Below, piece by piece: positions 45,534 through 47,695 of a stretch of 47,695 nt of DNA (its first letter is position 1; each line of letters starts with the position of its first letter). This DNA comes from Psychrobacter phenylpyruvicus DSM 7000 = NBRC 102152. Lineage in GTDB: Bacteria; Pseudomonadota; Gammaproteobacteria; Pseudomonadales; Moraxellaceae. The DNA lies in assembly GCF_000685805.1 (NCBI RefSeq), contig NZ_JMKP01000023.1, positions 1 to 47,695 on the forward strand, given 5' to 3'. A model generated the notes under the pieces. That model saw only the letters and a list, made by a program, of their open reading frames with translations. It had not been told where the DNA came from and did not search any database. Made by a program: the position numbers and the translations under genes.

Positions 45534-45583
45534 GGTCTTGAGTTAATCAGCTGGGTTAATCTATTATTGCTATTGCCTATGTG

Positions 45584-46060
45584 CTACGCCTGTATCCAGC
45601 GCACAATACGCTCTTCAAGATCCTCTTCATTGACCTGATTTTCACTAATACAGCGCCCTGCCACGCCCACCCCTGCCTCACGCATTCCTTGCTTGGTCAG
45701 CTCAATATCTTGGGTCAATAATAAGTGCCATTGAGGTAAGCCTTCGCCCAAATATAGCCGTTTATAAGCACAGTTGCTTGGTAGCCACATCATATTTGGC
45801 AGCTTATCTGCAGTTAAAGACACACACTCAGGCACAAACTGCTGCCTATTGTCGTAGTTTGAGCAATAACCAGTGCTACAATCCAACAGCTTGCATGCCA
45901 CATCCGTGTATTCCACCTCATAAGGTGAGTCAGGGTCATCCAAGAACTTCTCCAGGCAACAGCCGCCGCAGCCATCACACAAAGCCTCCCACTCGGCTGT
46001 GGTCAGCTGCTGTAGGGAATATTTTTCCCAGAAATTTGCTCTTAACTGCTCATCAACCAC
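45584..46060 (-). CDS. YcgN-like UPF0260 / YkgJ-type Cys-cluster protein
   Basis: 158 residues if translation starts at the GTG at 46060, which has GAGGAG 5 bases upstream; an ATG seven codons earlier has only a weak site. The core is LTTAEWEALCDGCGGCCLEK, giving C-x2-C-x2-C-C, followed by further Cys at VACKLLDCSTGYCSNY, FVPECVSLT and LPSNCAYKRL. The order is as in E. coli YcgN, a UPF0260 protein with a metal- or iron-sulfur-binding cluster and unknown function. It is a stand-alone gene converging on amtB. Confidence 0.82.
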   Translation of the reverse strand: MVDEQLRANFWEKYSLQQLTTAEWEALCDGCGGCCLEKFLDDPDSPYEVEYTDVACKLLDCSTGYCSNYDNRQQFVPECVSLTADKLPNMMWLPSNCAYKRLYLGEGLPQWHLLLTQDIELTKQGMREAGVGVAGRCISENQVNEEDLEERIVRWIQA

Positions 46061-46354
46061 GATAACTCCTCGCTTTGTCATTTAACTTTGCTATTTTTTT
46101 AACTAATTTCTTTATTTTACGCTTTATCTAAAGCTACTGCTAAAATGATAGAAGGCAGACTAATGGATAAAGCCTGGGGAATCAATACAAACCGATAGCA
46201 ACCTGTAAACCCTGTTCACATTTCTTAAATCGAAACTAAGAGTTATCTTTGTTATGTTATTAGAAGTTCAATTCAAGACCTAGGTCAGACATGGCCTTTA
46301 ATAAACTATATTTAATAAGAACAACAAACCCATAAATCAATAAGGACATAATCG

Positions 46355-47092
46355 ATGAGTATTAAAACTTACGAAATCAAAACCACAGCTGACTCTGGTA
46401 TGGAGCTTATTAGTTATGTAGCCCTCCCCGATGATGCAACGGATGAAAACTCAGTACCGGGTATTTTAGTAGCTCCTGAATGGTGGGGTGTGGTTGAGCA
46501 TCCTCGCGAAGTCACTGAACGCTTTGCTCGTGCAGGATTTGCTGCAGTTGCTATGGATGTGTATGGTGAAGGTAAATTGACTAGCGACGCGGCACAAGCC
46601 AACGAGTGGATGACGCAAATGTTAGACGATCAAGATAGGCTAATGACCCGTTGCCGCGCAATCTTAGATGATTTTGCTGATCAGCTGCCTGTGGATCGTG
46701 AGCGTCTAGGTATTGCAGGCTATTGTTTTGGCGGTAAGATTGCTTTAGATATGGCCCGTGAAGGTATGCCTGTTAAAGCTGTTGCTACTTTCCACGGTAA
46801 CCTATCTCCTAAACAGCCAGCTGAAAAAGGTAAGTTCACTGCTGAAGTTCTGGTTGCACACGGGCGCGACGACAGCATGGTCTCTATGGAAGATGTTGAA
46901 AGCTTTAAACAAGAAATGGACAAGGCAGGGGTTAACTACACGGTTGATGTTTATGACAATGCCAAACACGGCTTCACCAACCCAAATGCTGACAAACGTG
47001 CAGCGGATAACGGTGTTGACTTAGGTTATAACGAAACAGCCGCCAATGAGAGTTGGAATAAAATGATTAAGTTTATGCGTGACACACTGTAA
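46355..47092 (+). CDS. Dienelactone hydrolase family protein
   Basis: 245 residues, an alpha/beta hydrolase. The nucleophile is Cys124 in AGYCFGGKIALDMA. The acid is in VLVAHGRDDSMV (Asp172 or 173) and the His is His205 in NAKHGFTNP. The Cys-His-Asp triad and the EWWGVVEHPREVTERFA opening fit the dienelactone hydrolase family, which opens lactone rings. No aromatic-degradation genes are nearby, so the substrate is unknown. It lies between the UPF0260 gene (divergent) and a terminator at 47141. Ribosome site AAGGAC. Confidence 0.87.
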   Translation: MSIKTYEIKTTADSGMELISYVALPDDATDENSVPGILVAPEWWGVVEHPREVTERFARAGFAAVAMDVYGEGKLTSDAAQANEWMTQMLDDQDRLMTRCRAILDDFADQLPVDRERLGIAGYCFGGKIALDMAREGMPVKAVATFHGNLSPKQPAEKGKFTAEVLVAHGRDDSMVSMEDVESFKQEMDKAGVNYTVDVYDNAKHGFTNPNADKRAADNGVDLGYNETAANESWNKMIKFMRDTL

Positions 47093-47140
47093 TAGCTGCA
47101 ACTATCGATCAGTAATTGGCAACAGTTTATTGATACAGTA

Positions 47141-47177
47141 AGCCTTTAAGCTCAACACAGCTTAAAGGCTTTTTTTA
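47141..47177 (+). terminator. Terminator after the dienelactone hydrolase gene
   Basis: AGCCTTTAAGCT and AGCTTAAAGGCT form a 12-base stem with a 6-base loop followed by seven Ts. Confidence 0.88.
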
Positions 47178-47327
47178 TGTCTATTAGATAAAAGCTTTCA
47201 TTGAAACAGTCACTTTAAATGTAATATATTTAGTTTAACTTATCATAGCTGTAAGTAATCCCTTACTTGTGTTTTTAATCGAATAAGGTCATTATCACTC
47301 TAATTTTTATCAAACTTGGTGGCTCGA

Positions 47328-47379
47328 ATGTTGGTTGTTTTTTTAATAGTAGCTCTAGCCCTATTGCTGTACATAAATT
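47328..47379 (+). pseudogene. Possible 5' remnant of a small membrane-protein gene cut by the IS982 element
   Basis: An ATG at 47328 opens a frame reading MLVVFLIVALALLLYIN, a membrane-anchor-like start, which then runs into the IS982 end near 47380 and stops at 47443-47445 inside it. GGTGG lies 7 bases before the ATG. The rest of the gene, if any, is beyond the window. The call is tentative. Confidence 0.35.
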
Positions 47380-47695
47380 ACCCCACTCTCAACACTTTAT
47401 TAGCAATTCAAACTGAAGAGGCGGGGTACCAAGTTTTTTATTAAAAAGAAAAAAGAAATTATGCGCCAGAATCTTACGCGTTAAACGATGAGACAAATGC
47501 CATAAATCTCTAGCACGTACTTTCTGTATATTAAAGCAGTCAGACAATTGACCAATAACAGTCTCAATATTACGTCGATAACGCATCAATCGATTAACAT
47601 CAGACTTAGGTCTATTATCTGTCATATTGCGTCTTAGCGGTGTTTGCAAATCAATACCCTTTGATGCAAAGTGCTGTGTTAACTCAGGGCGGATA
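47380..47695 (-). mobile_element. IS982-type insertion sequence, one end (partial)
   Basis: The transposase gene occupies almost all of this stretch and stops just inside the left edge. The bases ACCCCACTCTCAACA at 47380 look like the start of an IS982 terminal repeat (ACCCC type). The other end lies outside the window. Confidence 0.65.
47389..47694 (-). CDS. IS982-family transposase, C-terminal part, cut by window edge
   Basis: About 101 codons are visible, entering from the right edge in frame and ending with TGA at 47389. The reading includes LRRNMTDNRPKSDVNRLM, YRRNIETVIGQLSDCFNIQK and VRARDLWHLSHRLTRKILAH, which are hallmarks of the IS982 transposase C-terminus with its catalytic Glu in the IETVIGQL segment. 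The last 25 residues (FFFLFNKKLGTPPLQF) read as expected for a full-length end. The catalytic Asp residues and the true start lie outside the window. Confidence 0.88.
   Translation of the reverse strand: MRPELTQHFASKGIDLQTPLRRNMTDNRPKSDVNRLMRYRRNIETVIGQLSDCFNIQKVRARDLWHLSHRLTRKILAHNFFFLFNKKLGTPPLQFELLIKC

Overview
The window looks like chromosomal DNA of a Moraxellaceae gammaproteobacterium, most likely Psychrobacter. The basis is the AT-leaning base composition, the BfmR/BfmS-type two-component pair, the rpsP-rimM-trmD-rplS operon, a murD-ftsW pair split off from the rest of the division cluster, dksA-gluQ, and the style of the encoded proteins. This is recognition from memory, not a database result.

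Layout. Bases 1-3486 are the end of an integrated element. They hold the 5' part of an IS256-type transposase gene, a Cys-rich gene broken by an amber codon, a small unknown gene overlapping a DUF3596-type tyrosine integrase, an Xis-like helix-turn-helix gene, and a divergent Xre-type repressor with two matching operator-like palindromes. Two tRNA-Gly(GCC) genes, each with its own sigma-70 promoter, follow at 3487-3741. From about 4.1 to 47.1 kb the content is housekeeping: an M48 lipoprotein protease, bolA, a SirB-like membrane protein, a lipoprotein, fabF, an acidic coiled-coil protein, uvrC, a multi-pass transporter-like protein, the rplS-trmD-rimM-rpsP operon, an EnvZ-like kinase, bfmRS, and the full F1Fo ATP synthase operon (atpI-B-E-F-H-A-G-D-C). 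Next come a zinc-uptake locus (znuA divergent from zur-znuC-znuB), cpdA, dksA-gluQ, ftsW-murD, a SulP transporter with a universal stress protein, a cytosine-deaminase-family gene with an MFS transporter, glnK-amtB, a UPF0260 protein and a dienelactone-hydrolase-family enzyme. An IS982-type transposase gene runs off the right edge.

How genes work together. A Zur-like palindrome overlaps a good promoter facing znuA, so the zinc locus is probably self-regulated. glnK-amtB sits behind a sigma-54 promoter-like motif and an NtrC-like site, and the divergent deaminase would release ammonia, so 40.6-45.5 kb reads as a nitrogen-acquisition locus. The ATP synthase operon has hairpins in several intergenic gaps and one terminator after atpC. 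bfmR is separated from bfmS by a terminator-like hairpin.

Most interesting points: (1) the CodA homologue keeps all metal and catalytic residues but has Ser where E. coli CodA has Asp314. That position discriminates against 5-methylcytosine, so this may be a 5-methylcytosine deaminase. (2) A perfect 17-bp stem lies between atpD and atpC. (3) The island repressor has paired TTACC-N8-GGTAA operators. (4) The DUF3360-like transporter has a perfect 15-bp palindrome touching its -10 box. I saw no CRISPR array, rRNA or wholly new multi-gene system.
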